Positions 1-8,909 of a stretch of 43,934 nucleotides of DNA are shown one piece after another. Each line of letters begins with the position of its first letter. Position 1 is the stretch's first letter. The notes beneath the pieces were generated by a model that was given only the letters and a program-made list of their open reading frames with translations, had not been told where the DNA came from and ran no database searches. Both the position numbers and the translations under genes were made by a program. The stretch covers positions 1 through 43,934 of the forward strand of contig CALKRK010000163.1 of the NCBI GenBank assembly GCA_937989675.1, in the 5' to 3' direction. This DNA is from an uncultured Arenicella sp. (GTDB lineage: Bacteria; Pseudomonadota; Gammaproteobacteria; Arenicellales; Arenicellaceae).

Positions 1-150
1 ACTCTATAACCTCTACTCGGGGTATTATGATTACTTATTGAACACTCTTCAGTCATAGGCAAATCGGAATGAGAGTAACTTCAAATATGCCCACAGGAAG
101 CTCGGCTATCTTCCAAGCTAATTTCGAGCAAAGCCCGCTGAATTTTTATA

Positions 151-187
151 GTATCAACCAAAACTCGAACTGAGTTTTGGTTGATAC
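151..187 (-). terminator. perfect 16-bp hairpin, possible terminator
   Basis: Two 16-base arms (151-166 and 172-187) are exact reverse complements around a 5-base loop. The hairpin begins 8 bases past the stop of the small secreted protein gene, the place for a terminator. The minus-strand sequence leaving the stem is AT-rich but has no clean T run, so it may instead be a 3' mRNA-stabilising hairpin. Confidence 0.45.
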
Positions 188-194
188 AGGCTGA

Positions 195-590
195 CTAGAG
201 TTGCTCGGGGTTGCCAGGGACTATGCGTTCAATCGTGCCACGAGAGTCACCGCTTTTTGGGTCTACTAAATCGATGCCGTCTTGTGATTTCACGACTTTG
301 GTGCAACTGTTTTTTGGGCCGTTGCTCCAGTCCACGCAATAGTGGTCGCTGTTGATTGACCATGTTCCAACAAGGGTAAGGTCGTCGGATAATCGCACCG
401 ATGCTGTACCGTCAGCACCATACTTGAAGGGTACAATACCGCCTTCTGGTCTTGCAGGGTTGCCAACGGGGATCGAAAGATAAACCGTATTGCCAGCTAA
501 TAAGCCATCTAGTTGTGCTTCGTTTAAAGTGGCTGCACTCGTGGCGCCGGCTGCCGAGGCGAGCATAGTTGCCATAATTAGTTTCCTCAT
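195..590 (-). CDS. small secreted protein of unknown function
   Basis: 131 residues. The N terminus (MRKLIMATMLASAAGATSA) is a signal peptide with a basic start and a likely cut after the SA at residue 19, so the product should be periplasmic or secreted. The mature part has alternating beta-like segments and two cysteines about 12 residues apart (HYCVDW and NSCTKV), which could form a disulfide. I do not recognise the family. A second in-frame ATG at codon 6 has a better-placed AGGA, but starting there removes the basic residues of the signal peptide, so I keep the upstream start. The gene is divergent from the AraC-family regulator with a 148-base shared upstream region, so the regulator may control it. 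A perfect hairpin follows the stop. Confidence 0.7.
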   Translation of the reverse strand: MRKLIMATMLASAAGATSAATLNEAQLDGLLAGNTVYLSIPVGNPARPEGGIVPFKYGADGTASVRLSDDLTLVGTWSINSDHYCVDWSNGPKNSCTKVVKSQDGIDLVDPKSGDSRGTIERIVPGNPEQL

Positions 591-738
591 AATATGATAG
601 AGTTTGGTTGTTGATGGGAATCAAAAGGTTAAAGGGGTTGCTGAGCTGGGTCTTCGCCGCAACGCGCAATTACAAGCTCCAACCGGCCAAACGCCAGCCA
701 CACTAAAACAATATAACTTCGTTGGGTAAGAATTAAGA

Positions 739-1509
739 ATGGATTTAAAGGCCAGCACTCCTAAGGCATATTGCGTTCACCAGCAGTTTGATAAAAGTAA
801 TTCAGGCTCATTGCATTTCGCGAATCACTATCTTGCCTACAGTGCGAAGGGCACGATGAGATTAGAAATTGGATCTCGCTATTTATATCTACACCCAACC
901 AAGGCCGCTTGGGTTCCAGCAGGAACGGACGTGCACATTGATATTCCATCTTCAATAACGTGTTGCTCTATTTTATTTGAACCGCAGTTTTTCTCAGAAC
1001 AACATCCGAGCTTTCAAACTATTGATTTAAATCCTTTAATGCGCAATATGATCTTGCATTGCCGACGCTGGGGGCCTGATCACTTGGATCCAGATAACAC
1101 GGCCCAAACCTTTTTTAGCTCGCTCGCCTCTGTAATCTTAGAACGTATGGACACGCCAACTACCGACTGGATACCTCGTGGAAATACGGCGTTAGTGTCA
1201 CGCGCAATCGATTTGACCATAGAACGCTATACGCAGGCGTTAGAAATCTCAATGGTCGCAAACTCAGTGGCGACCAGCGAACGAACCTTGTCTAGGCGAA
1301 TGGTTGATGAAACCGGCATGACGTGGGCAAGTTTGTTGCGTCGGATCAGAATCATACAAGCAAGAGAATTGCTAAGTACTACTGATGCACAAATCACATC
1401 GATTGCAGGTGATGTTGGTTACACCAGCCAGAGTGCGTTTAACAAGGCGTTTAAAGCAGAGACTGGCTTAACCCCCAGAGAGTTTAGAGCGCGATTACAT
1501 TACGTCTAA
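739..1509 (+). CDS. AraC-family transcriptional regulator
   Basis: 256 residues, a normal length for the family. The first about 130 residues look like a cupin-type effector-sensing domain, including the segment AYSAKGTMRLEIGSRYLYLHP. The last about 95 residues are the double helix-turn-helix, with recognisable segments SERTLSRRMVDETGMTW and DVGYTSQSAFNKAFKAETG and the terminal TPREFRAR. Known family members are cytoplasmic DNA-binding proteins that switch a neighbouring gene on an effector signal. The gene is divergent from the small secreted protein and converges on the efflux operon across a 209-base gap in which I see no strong terminator. The effector cannot be read from the sequence. 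Its target could be the divergent gene, itself or the efflux operon. Confidence 0.88.
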   Translation: MDLKASTPKAYCVHQQFDKSNSGSLHFANHYLAYSAKGTMRLEIGSRYLYLHPTKAAWVPAGTDVHIDIPSSITCCSILFEPQFFSEQHPSFQTIDLNPLMRNMILHCRRWGPDHLDPDNTAQTFFSSLASVILERMDTPTTDWIPRGNTALVSRAIDLTIERYTQALEISMVANSVATSERTLSRRMVDETGMTWASLLRRIRIIQARELLSTTDAQITSIAGDVGYTSQSAFNKAFKAETGLTPREFRARLHYV

Positions 1510-1718
1510 TCTCCATCCCGCTGACTAAGCGAACTTGGCTCAGTAACTACTCTATTCTTTTCAACTCGATCAAGCCTTGATTACGTTGCACCGGTCAAAA
1601 TTTATAAAGTATGAGTGGCTTCAATCGCCGATTTTAAATTGGCAGCGATGTAGGCCTGAACGTGTCGTCACTCGCCTACTCTCTCGGGCAAGTAACCCTT
1701 GGATAATGAATAAAACAA

Positions 1719-4700
1719 CTAGTTTGGCAATAAAGCCTCTCTATCAGGCGTAGCGACTGAATTTTCAAAAAAATCTCGCTCACCTTCAGGCGATTTTTTT
1801 GCTTCTGGAAGCGCCCCCAACACCAGGATCAAACATGGCAAAAGTAACAGAGTGATAAACGTTCCGAACAAAACTCCAATACCTAACGAAATAGCGATGG
1901 GTACCAACCACATGGCTTCTGGATCGGTTTCGAGCATGATTGGCATGATGCCGCAAAACGTGGTGATCGAGGTAATAACAATTGGGCGAAAGCGATTTCG
2001 GCAGGCCCTGCGAAGCCGTTCTTTTAGCTCGCTTGATTTTGCTTTCATCGCCAATTCTCCGCCATTGGTGAACTGATGCACCAGAATTAAGCTGTCATTT
2101 ACTAACACACCCGTTAATGCGATCACGCCAAACAACGAGGGCAAACTAATGGGTAAGCCAAACACACCGTGAGCCAAGATGATAATCGCAATACCAAATG
2201 GCAAAACGGTAAGCACTAAAAATGGTGTTTTAAAGGATCTGAGAGGCAGTGATAACAACGCATAAACACTAACGATGGCGAGTAACGCCGCCACGACTAA
2301 GCTGGCAGAGGTTTCATCCGCCTCGGCGGCTTCACCCTCGATTCGATAACTTAAGTTATCATAGCGTTCTGTCAACGTGCCTAGATACGTATCTTCGAGA
2401 TTGTCCATCACGGCTTCGGCCGAGAGTATTGAATCATCGTTGCTCGCGTAGATATTAATCACTCGAGCGCCGTTCGCGCGGCGGATCACACCTAAACTGT
2501 CGGTGGATTTCATTTCAACTAAGTCACCCAGCGGAATGCTCTCGTGCTCACCTACCCAATAAGGCATTTGCATCAAAGCATTAAAGTCTCGACGCTCCTC
2601 TTCAGGGTACTGAAGGCGAAGCGATACCTCACCGGTTTGCGTTTGCACCTTATTGATTTCCAAACCGAGTAAGCCATCGCGTAATGTGTGACTAACATCG
2701 GCTAGAGCGATGCCTCGATTAACCGCCAAGTCACTCAGAGAAACTTGATTTTCTGGCCTTGAGGAATCCATATTATCTCGAACATCTGTTACACCAGGGT
2801 AAGTGGCTAACACACCTTTTAGTTCATCCGAGGCTGCAATAAGAACGCTCTGATCGTTGCCTTCTAGCTGCACATTGATACCTTCATCTGGCTCCGCGGA
2901 TGACGATAAGTGAAAGTAGTACCCCATTGGGAGGTCGGGTAAGTGGCTACGCCATGTGGCGACGTACTCACCCAGCTTAACGGGGTTGTCATTGCGCGGG
3001 TTGAGCTCAGTGAAAATAGACACTCGAGTTGGGCTCTCACTTACGCTGTACGAGTAGCCAGTAGGGTCGTAGTCGAGTTCATATTCAGCTAAAAAGTGCT
3101 CGTTCGTTACCCGCTGTGCCTGCTCAATGCTACGAACAACAGAGTCCACTTCATCCTTAGCGGCACCAACTGGCACTTGCAGTTCAGCCTCTAACTCAAA
3201 GTCTGCTACTTCTGGAATCATGATGGTTTTGATTGTGTTCGAAGAGACCAGCCCGATCGTCAATATCAAAACAGCACACCCGTATGAAATAAATTGGCCA
3301 GGCGACTCAAGGCAGCGATTAAGCAGCCGCGAATATCGATCCAACAAGCCGTTCATCAATCGCTCACCGACACTCGAGAGATGCCCGGCGCTGTGATGAA
3401 CCGTGGCTTGCTTGCCACTCAGGCTCTTATACAAATGCGCTGGTAATAACAATTTTGATTCAAAAATTGAAACTAAGAGACAAAGAATAATGACCGTTGC
3501 AATCGCGCCGAGTGAATGGCCAAGATCGCCATCCAACATTGTTAATGGGAAAAAAGCGGCGATGGTAGTCAAAACACCAAAAATCGCCGGGGCGGCTACC
3601 CGCTCCACACCCGCATAAACAGAATCCATAACAGACCCAGTTGAGCTGGAAGCTTTGGCTACGGAGTTATGAATACTCTCGCCTACAATCAGCGCATCGT
3701 CGACCAAAATTCCACTCACAATAAGAAACCCGAATAAGGTAACCACGTTGATTGAAAGGTCGAACATCGGGGCACCCATTAAACTTAGGCCACCAAGGTA
3801 AGTTACTGGCAAACCAATGAACACCCACATAGCAACGCGCCAATGTACAAACAAAGCCAATGACAAGAACACCAGAATCATGCCAAGCATTGCATTGTTC
3901 GACAAAAGCCGAGTGCGAGAACTAAGCTCTCGCGATTCATCCAACCAGGTGACGAGTTTGAACCCCGTCGGCAAGTTTTGCTGCAATTGATCAAGTTTGT
4001 TTCGAACATCGTTAGCAACCTTGGTGGGGTTACTTGGTTCCACACGAAAAATTGAGAAGCCAATGGCATTGACTCCTTCGAAGCGGGTAATCGGCTCTCG
4101 TTGCGCATACCCTTGGCCAATAGAAGCGATATCGCCAAGTAATACCGTGTCAGTAGAACCCGGAATCGAAATGGGAATTTGCCCAATTTGCGTCGCGTCG
4201 CTGGTTTGGTTGTTCACCACTACTCGAAAGTCGCGCTCCCGGCCTAGAATTGCACCAGAGTCGATGTCCACGTTATGAGCAGCAACTTGCTCGGCTATGT
4301 CGGCAAATGATAAACCATAGGTTTTTAGTGTCGCGAGGCTCACCTCAATTTCAAGAATTTGCGCGGGCTCGCCTTGAATTTCAACTTTGCCAACCGACGG
4401 AATTGCTTCAATGGCTGGCAAAATCTCCTTGGCGAGGCGAGAGAGCTCAGGTAGTTGGGCCTGATTATCACTAACGAGATTAACTCGCATCACTTGACTA
4501 CGGCGGTCTTCAGCCTGCACCACCAATGTATCCAAATCTTCAGGAAACGTGTCAATGCTATCAACCCGGCTTTTGATAATACCTTGTAGCTCTGGCACCG
4601 ATGCATTGTGGTCAAGCTCTATGAGTACTTCCGCCTCACCATCACGCGCGAACGATTCAATTCGAGTAACGCCCTTTAGACCTTTGACAGACCGCTCGAT

Positions 4701-4901
4701 GGGTACTAACACACTGGGCTCTAGCTGTTTAGCGGTTGTGCCCCGCACCTCCACCACCACTTGAATACGTGGTGGCGCAAAATCTGGAAAAATTTCTCGT
4801 TCAATGGTGAGCAAATGATAGCTGCCTAGCAGAATGATCACGACGGTCAACGCCGTTGCTGCAACCGAGTTCGCCAAAAAAGATTGGTACCACTGTTTCA
4901 T
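1719..4901 (-). CDS. RND-family efflux pump inner-membrane subunit
   Basis: 1060 residues, full length for the AcrB/MexB-type family. The first transmembrane helix is near residues 10-30. A long periplasmic porter loop (about 40-330) is followed by a helix bundle, and the pattern repeats in the second half. The proton-relay pair of transmembrane helix 4 is present as LVDDALIVGE near residue 400. The family exports drugs, detergents, bile-salt-like compounds or other hydrophobic molecules by proton antiport from the inner membrane and periplasm to an outer-membrane channel. Its ATG shares one base with the TAA of the membrane fusion protein (TAATG), so translation is coupled. It is the last gene of the operon. 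The substrate cannot be told from the sequence. Confidence 0.93.
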   Translation of the reverse strand: MKQWYQSFLANSVAATALTVVIILLGSYHLLTIEREIFPDFAPPRIQVVVEVRGTTAKQLEPSVLVPIERSVKGLKGVTRIESFARDGEAEVLIELDHNASVPELQGIIKSRVDSIDTFPEDLDTLVVQAEDRRSQVMRVNLVSDNQAQLPELSRLAKEILPAIEAIPSVGKVEIQGEPAQILEIEVSLATLKTYGLSFADIAEQVAAHNVDIDSGAILGRERDFRVVVNNQTSDATQIGQIPISIPGSTDTVLLGDIASIGQGYAQREPITRFEGVNAIGFSIFRVEPSNPTKVANDVRNKLDQLQQNLPTGFKLVTWLDESRELSSRTRLLSNNAMLGMILVFLSLALFVHWRVAMWVFIGLPVTYLGGLSLMGAPMFDLSINVVTLFGFLIVSGILVDDALIVGESIHNSVAKASSSTGSVMDSVYAGVERVAAPAIFGVLTTIAAFFPLTMLDGDLGHSLGAIATVIILCLLVSIFESKLLLPAHLYKSLSGKQATVHHSAGHLSSVGERLMNGLLDRYSRLLNRCLESPGQFISYGCAVLILTIGLVSSNTIKTIMIPEVADFELEAELQVPVGAAKDEVDSVVRSIEQAQRVTNEHFLAEYELDYDPTGYSYSVSESPTRVSIFTELNPRNDNPVKLGEYVATWRSHLPDLPMGYYFHLSSSAEPDEGINVQLEGNDQSVLIAASDELKGVLATYPGVTDVRDNMDSSRPENQVSLSDLAVNRGIALADVSHTLRDGLLGLEINKVQTQTGEVSLRLQYPEEERRDFNALMQMPYWVGEHESIPLGDLVEMKSTDSLGVIRRANGARVINIYASNDDSILSAEAVMDNLEDTYLGTLTERYDNLSYRIEGEAAEADETSASLVVAALLAIVSVYALLSLPLRSFKTPFLVLTVLPFGIAIIILAHGVFGLPISLPSLFGVIALTGVLVNDSLILVHQFTNGGELAMKAKSSELKERLRRACRNRFRPIVITSITTFCGIMPIMLETDPEAMWLVPIAISLGIGVLFGTFITLLLLPCLILVLGALPEAKKSPEGERDFFENSVATPDREALLPN

Positions 4902-6109
4902 TACAAAGACCCTGTATTCGCTGGTTCGGGTTCACTCGCGCTGAGTTGGTTCTCACCACCCTCGCTGCCCGGTTCAGCCGTAAAATCTGAATTTGAATTA
5001 ATGAGCGGCAACTGGTTGATCGGCATCAATGCCAGATAATCGGCACTGGTTTCAATGGTAACGACAGAATGCGAGTGCGTACGAGACAACACCTCCACAA
5101 GCATCGGTTCGGTTTCACCAGATTGAGAACGCACCGCAACGGTCTGGCCATCAATGTAATCGTTGCCCACGTGGAAAACAGTCTCAACAACCCCTAAATC
5201 AACCTTCATTGATAACAAAGAACCGGGCTTAAGCATCAAGTTCTCGTCATTGCGATTATTAGATACGCGCACAAGCGCCGATTGCGATTGTGTTTTAGGG
5301 TCGCGCACTTCGCCCCAACTCAGCACCTGAGCTTGTATCTCAACGAAATCACCACCGTCTATACTAACGCTAATGCTGGGTTTAACTGCTTTACCCCTTT
5401 GCTGCGCCATCCGTAAAACCTCTAAGTCTTTGCGCGACAACTGAGCCGTAATAAGCATTGAATCACCGGAGAAAATTTCAACTAAGGCCTGGCCATATTC
5501 GGCGAGATCACCAAAACCAACCGACCGCTCGCTTACATAAGCATCATAGGGTGCTTTTACCACCGTCATCGACAATCGTTGATACGCTGTTTTAACTTTG
5601 GCTTTAGCGGCGTCGACCTTTTTACTAGCCGCCTGCAATTGCGGCCCGCGCAGTGCCAAGGGGGATTGCGACGCCTCAGGCAACTCTGATAAATCTTCTC
5701 GAGCTTGCGACGCTAACGCATTCTCTCGTTCATATTGAAAAAGCGCATCGGCCAGCACTTGCTCGGCGGTCGCGAGCATTTCCCTATATTGAATATCGTC
5801 GATCTGTAGCAGCACATCGCCTTTTGAAAACCAAGCACCAGACTCTAAACCGGAAGCGACGTTTGTTACTCGACCGGTCACCTCTGACTTAATTAAGGTC
5901 TCTAACTCTGGCTTCACTTGCCCAAACAAGTTAAGTGAAAGCGAATAACTAGCCGAAGGTACATTAAGCGGCTCTTTTGTCACGGCCGCATCAGGAAACT
6001 CAAGTGGAATAGACTCGCTGTCAGGAGCAAGAAATTGCAGCGCGACAACAACAGCGCAAGCCGCCAACACAGGAATAACAATTTTTATTGGAATGGATTT
6101 GATAAACAC
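4901..6109 (-). CDS. RND efflux membrane fusion protein (periplasmic adaptor)
   Basis: 402 residues from the GTG at 6109. The frame stays open to 6166, but the GTG has a GAGG six bases before it and lies just past the stop of the upstream gene, and it puts a short basic and hydrophobic anchor at the N terminus (FIKSIPIKIVIPVLAAC). An LAAC in that segment could be a lipobox, but it is followed by hydrophobic residues, so a transmembrane anchor is equally likely. The lipoyl/barrel-sandwich half (EVTGRVTNVASGLESGAWF and KGDVLLQIDD) is near residues 70-110, followed by a helical hairpin (about 110-180) and a second half (VVKAPYDAYVSERSVGFGD). It bridges pump and outer-membrane channel. A Gly/Ser/Glu-rich tail of about 30 residues ends it. 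Confidence 0.9.
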   Translation of the reverse strand: MFIKSIPIKIVIPVLAACAVVVALQFLAPDSESIPLEFPDAAVTKEPLNVPSASYSLSLNLFGQVKPELETLIKSEVTGRVTNVASGLESGAWFSKGDVLLQIDDIQYREMLATAEQVLADALFQYERENALASQAREDLSELPEASQSPLALRGPQLQAASKKVDAAKAKVKTAYQRLSMTVVKAPYDAYVSERSVGFGDLAEYGQALVEIFSGDSMLITAQLSRKDLEVLRMAQQRGKAVKPSISVSIDGGDFVEIQAQVLSWGEVRDPKTQSQSALVRVSNNRNDENLMLKPGSLLSMKVDLGVVETVFHVGNDYIDGQTVAVRSQSGETEPMLVEVLSRTHSHSVVTIETSADYLALMPINQLPLINSNSDFTAEPGSEGGENQLSASEPEPANTGSL

Positions 6110-6117
6110 GTCGTACC

Positions 6118-7569
6118 TCAAATAGCGTGTGAAGCTGGTGCGGTAAGAGCCTGGATTGCAACCCAAGTCTCTAACTGTTTTTTACGTAAAGTGATAAGCG
6201 ATTGGCGCAATGTGTACACGGTTCTTTGTGCGTTCAACAAGGCTAAATAATCAAGCACTCCTCGCCGATACGCTGCCATCGAAGCGCCTTCCGCCTTTTG
6301 TGCGGCCAACAACGCTTCTTGCTGCGCTTGTATTTGGCCCTTAATAGTTTGGTTACGCTGCCAAGCCAGTGCCAGTTCATGAAACGACTCCAACAGCACT
6401 GACCGTAAGGCTAAGGCTGATTGATGCGCTTTGTCCTCACGCAAATCTTGATCCAAACGCAGACGGCCGCGCTGAAACAAGGGTAATGTCGCCTCTATAA
6501 GCATATTTTGAACATTAGCGCTGACCGCCAGTGATAGCGAACTATTGTTGCGCTCTCGGCCCAAAAAAGCGGAAAAGCTCAGACGAGGGAAACGCTGCCT
6601 GAACGCTTTTAAAGACTCAAAATCATTGCGCCGAACCTCAATCTGCGAGCGCAATGCTCTGGGTTGATTGAGCAACACATCAATAACGGGTTCGCTTAAC
6701 TCGGGTGGCGAAATGAACGCCACGTTTTCGGCCTCAAACGCTACGTCAAAGTTGGAAACGTAAACACCGAGCACCAATGATGTTTGCCGCTGGACTTCGT
6801 CTAACTTTTGCAGGCGATCCAAATATTCAGATTCCGCTTTCGCTGCTTCTGAGTGCGCACGGTCATAATCAATCTTTGCGGCTAAGCCCTTAACAACCAG
6901 CCCTCGGATCGTACGTTCGCTGGCTAGCAAAGATTGGTACAGCGATTTCGCTAGCTCAACTTGCTCCAAGCTCTCGGCCAGCGCGATGGCCTGATTCACC
7001 GCATCTAGGGCAATGCGCTCTCGTTCGATTTCATGCGAAAGTAGCGCCTGCTGAAGGTTTAGACCTTCAACTTTTTGAGCAATACCCTCCACACCAAAGA
7101 AGTCAGGCGACCAACTTAAGTCCAAACCTAAACTCGATTTAGTTGACGTGTCAGTCGGCGTGTTGGCCGCTTGGCCAACACGTTCACGGCGACTCGATCC
7201 CGCAATGGCTAACTGAGGGTAGCGTAACCATTTTGCTTGATGAGCCCGAGCTCGAGCACTGTCTAGTTCAATCAAGTTACTCGCAAGTTGAGGATTTGAA
7301 GTAAAGGCAGTTTTAACGAGCTGCAGCGTCGCTGGAGGCAAGCATTTACAGCTTAACCAACGCCCTCGACCCTCGGCATACTCGGAGAAGGAGTTTGAGA
7401 GTGCTTGTGCGAGCCGAGGATCGAGGGGTGGCTTAACGGGCTCATGCTCACCATCCAACGTTTGTGGTAAACGCACGGTATTGAGAGGCTTCGAAAACTG
7501 CTTGGGTGCAACGCAAGCGCTGCAAAATACGGCCAGCAATGAAAGCGCCGCAACTCGTGACAACTGCAT
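6118..7569 (-). CDS. TolC-type outer-membrane efflux lipoprotein
   Basis: 483 residues, typical of the NodT/OprM-type outer membrane factors. The signal peptide runs to a cysteine at SAC-VAPK near residue 19. The -3 position is Cys rather than Leu, so lipidation is probable but not certain. The body shows the two long helical repeats of the family, for example QLASNLIELDSARARAHQAK and LLNQPRALRSQIEVRRNDFE. It forms the trimeric channel through the outer membrane for the RND pump downstream. The gene lies between the MipA gene (15-base gap) and the adaptor gene; its TGA ends eight bases before the adaptor GTG, so the three efflux genes are one transcription unit. Confidence 0.9.
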   Translation of the reverse strand: MQLSRVAALSLLAVFCSACVAPKQFSKPLNTVRLPQTLDGEHEPVKPPLDPRLAQALSNSFSEYAEGRGRWLSCKCLPPATLQLVKTAFTSNPQLASNLIELDSARARAHQAKWLRYPQLAIAGSSRRERVGQAANTPTDTSTKSSLGLDLSWSPDFFGVEGIAQKVEGLNLQQALLSHEIERERIALDAVNQAIALAESLEQVELAKSLYQSLLASERTIRGLVVKGLAAKIDYDRAHSEAAKAESEYLDRLQKLDEVQRQTSLVLGVYVSNFDVAFEAENVAFISPPELSEPVIDVLLNQPRALRSQIEVRRNDFESLKAFRQRFPRLSFSAFLGRERNNSSLSLAVSANVQNMLIEATLPLFQRGRLRLDQDLREDKAHQSALALRSVLLESFHELALAWQRNQTIKGQIQAQQEALLAAQKAEGASMAAYRRGVLDYLALLNAQRTVYTLRQSLITLRKKQLETWVAIQALTAPASHAI

Positions 7570-7584
7570 ACATCAAACCCGCCC

Positions 7585-8550
7585 CTAGAAGTTATACCCG
7601 ATGCCAAACGCGACAAAGGTATCACTGCTCTTTTCTACGATCGGGCTATTGGTCACTTCGCTACCGTAGCTCGTGTGCTCAATCTGCAACAAAGAAAACC
7701 AGTTGTCTGAGAGCTGACCAACCAGACCCACTTCAATACTGGTATCGATGTCTGAGTCAGCGACATAGGCCGGCCGATTCTCTAATGCATACTGCGGTTT
7801 AACGCCGTAATAATAGTCGTTATATTTTTTATCGTTGTACGTGACACTGGCACCCACTTCTAAACTCCAGCGATCGGATAATTCGAACTCACGTCCAAAA
7901 CCAAGCTCCGCGATGGTGCCCTTATGAGAGCCGTTCGCGCTGGTATGTACACCGAGCGACAACTCATAATCACCAAATTCTTTTTCGATCGCCAGACCAA
8001 CGTTAATCGCGCCATCCAGTTCAGGCAAATCACTCAATGTTTTATTATCAACTGGGTCATAGCCCTCACCTAGAGCAAGATCAAAATCCAGTGAGACATC
8101 AGCCCAACCTTTGTAGAATCGATAACCGAACGAAGCACCCTGAAAATAGAGCGAGCCATTGTCGTACCAAATCAAAGGGTAGACTTGTGTTTCACTGACC
8201 CCGCCCGTATAAATTGAGTTATCTCCGAAGGCCGCCAATCCAACAATCAAAGTATTGTCATCAAACTCTTCTGAGTTAACTTCAATAATATTGCCGCTGG
8301 CATCAATTACCGCCTCGTAACCAAACTCGCCGAGTTTATAGTCAATTTCGTAGCGTTGTGAATCACCCCGCCCTTTAGTTTTGACATCGGTGATTACCGC
8401 TGTCGGAAATTCATCGTAAATGACACCACGAGCGATGTCTTCACTCCCCATCACTATGGTTGGTGCAAAAAAGACCCCGCCGGTTACCAACGTAGTTAGA
8501 GCTAAGTTAAACTTTCGATAGTAAGCTGACCTATTCACTTTCGTTTTCAT
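7585..8550 (-). CDS. MipA/OmpV-family outer-membrane protein with N-terminal PepSY-like segment
   Basis: 321 residues from the ATG at 8550, chosen because GAGGA lies eight bases upstream; the frame stays open to 8574 through a TTG. After a signal peptide (about residues 1-36) comes a PepSY-like segment (EFPTAVITDVK... to ASGNIIEV, about 45-95) that matches the neighbouring 86-residue protein in length and motif order. The rest is the MipA/OmpV barrel: AAFGDNSIYTGG, SLYFQGASFGYRFYKG and NDKKYNDYYYGV are family-type segments, and the protein ends in Phe as outer-membrane barrels do. MipA was named as a scaffold for murein enzymes in E. coli and has been linked to antibiotic sensing and efflux induction in Pseudomonas. 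Here it sits in the efflux operon, so a sensing role is an inference. Confidence 0.85.
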   Translation of the reverse strand: MKTKVNRSAYYRKFNLALTTLVTGGVFFAPTIVMGSEDIARGVIYDEFPTAVITDVKTKGRGDSQRYEIDYKLGEFGYEAVIDASGNIIEVNSEEFDDNTLIVGLAAFGDNSIYTGGVSETQVYPLIWYDNGSLYFQGASFGYRFYKGWADVSLDFDLALGEGYDPVDNKTLSDLPELDGAINVGLAIEKEFGDYELSLGVHTSANGSHKGTIAELGFGREFELSDRWSLEVGASVTYNDKKYNDYYYGVKPQYALENRPAYVADSDIDTSIEVGLVGQLSDNWFSLLQIEHTSYGSEVTNSPIVEKSSDTFVAFGIGYNF

Positions 8551-8581
8551 CAATTTGTTCCTCATTAATTCCAATCTGGGT

Positions 8582-8842
8582 TTAGTCGTCTAGGCCTAGT
8601 CGTAGGATTTGTCCTTCAGCCGATATAAATGCTTCGTAGTCTTTGTCTTTAAACACAAACTCGTATTCGTAAATGTCTTTGCCCTTATAACGATCCTTTT
8701 CAAACTCGGTGAATTCCGCAGTTGGGAATTTTTCTAACAACATTTTCTTATGCGCAGCAATAATGCTGTCATCGTTTTCATCGGCGCTTGCCAATGTTGT
8801 TGAGGCCGCGAACAGCACGGCTATAAATGCAAATTGCTTCAT
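8582..8842 (-). CDS. small secreted PepSY-domain protein
   Basis: 86 residues. The signal peptide (MKQFAFIAVLFAASTTLASA) predicts export to the periplasm. The mature part is a single PepSY-like unit: KFPTAEFTEFEKD, then YEYEFVFKDKDYEAFIS, then AEGQILRLGLDD. PepSY domains are small alpha/beta modules often found in envelope proteins, some linked to protease inhibition or signalling. The same pattern is fused to the barrel encoded next, 31 bases downstream of this stop, which suggests a shared ligand or partner. AAAGG lies 11 bases before the ATG. The 67-base AT-rich gap before it could hold the promoter of the five-gene efflux operon, or the operon may continue from the glycosyltransferase. 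Confidence 0.82.
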   Translation of the reverse strand: MKQFAFIAVLFAASTTLASADENDDSIIAAHKKMLLEKFPTAEFTEFEKDRYKGKDIYEYEFVFKDKDYEAFISAEGQILRLGLDD

Positions 8843-8909
8843 GGTTTTTATTACCTTTATTTAGAAAATAGTTTTAAATATATTGATTAGATGAAAGTGA
8901 CTAAATGGC

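Noticed and set aside
1650-1679. GTAGGC/GCCTAC hairpin between the AraC and RND genes
   Set aside because: Six-base arms with an 18-base loop and no T run are too weak to call a terminator.
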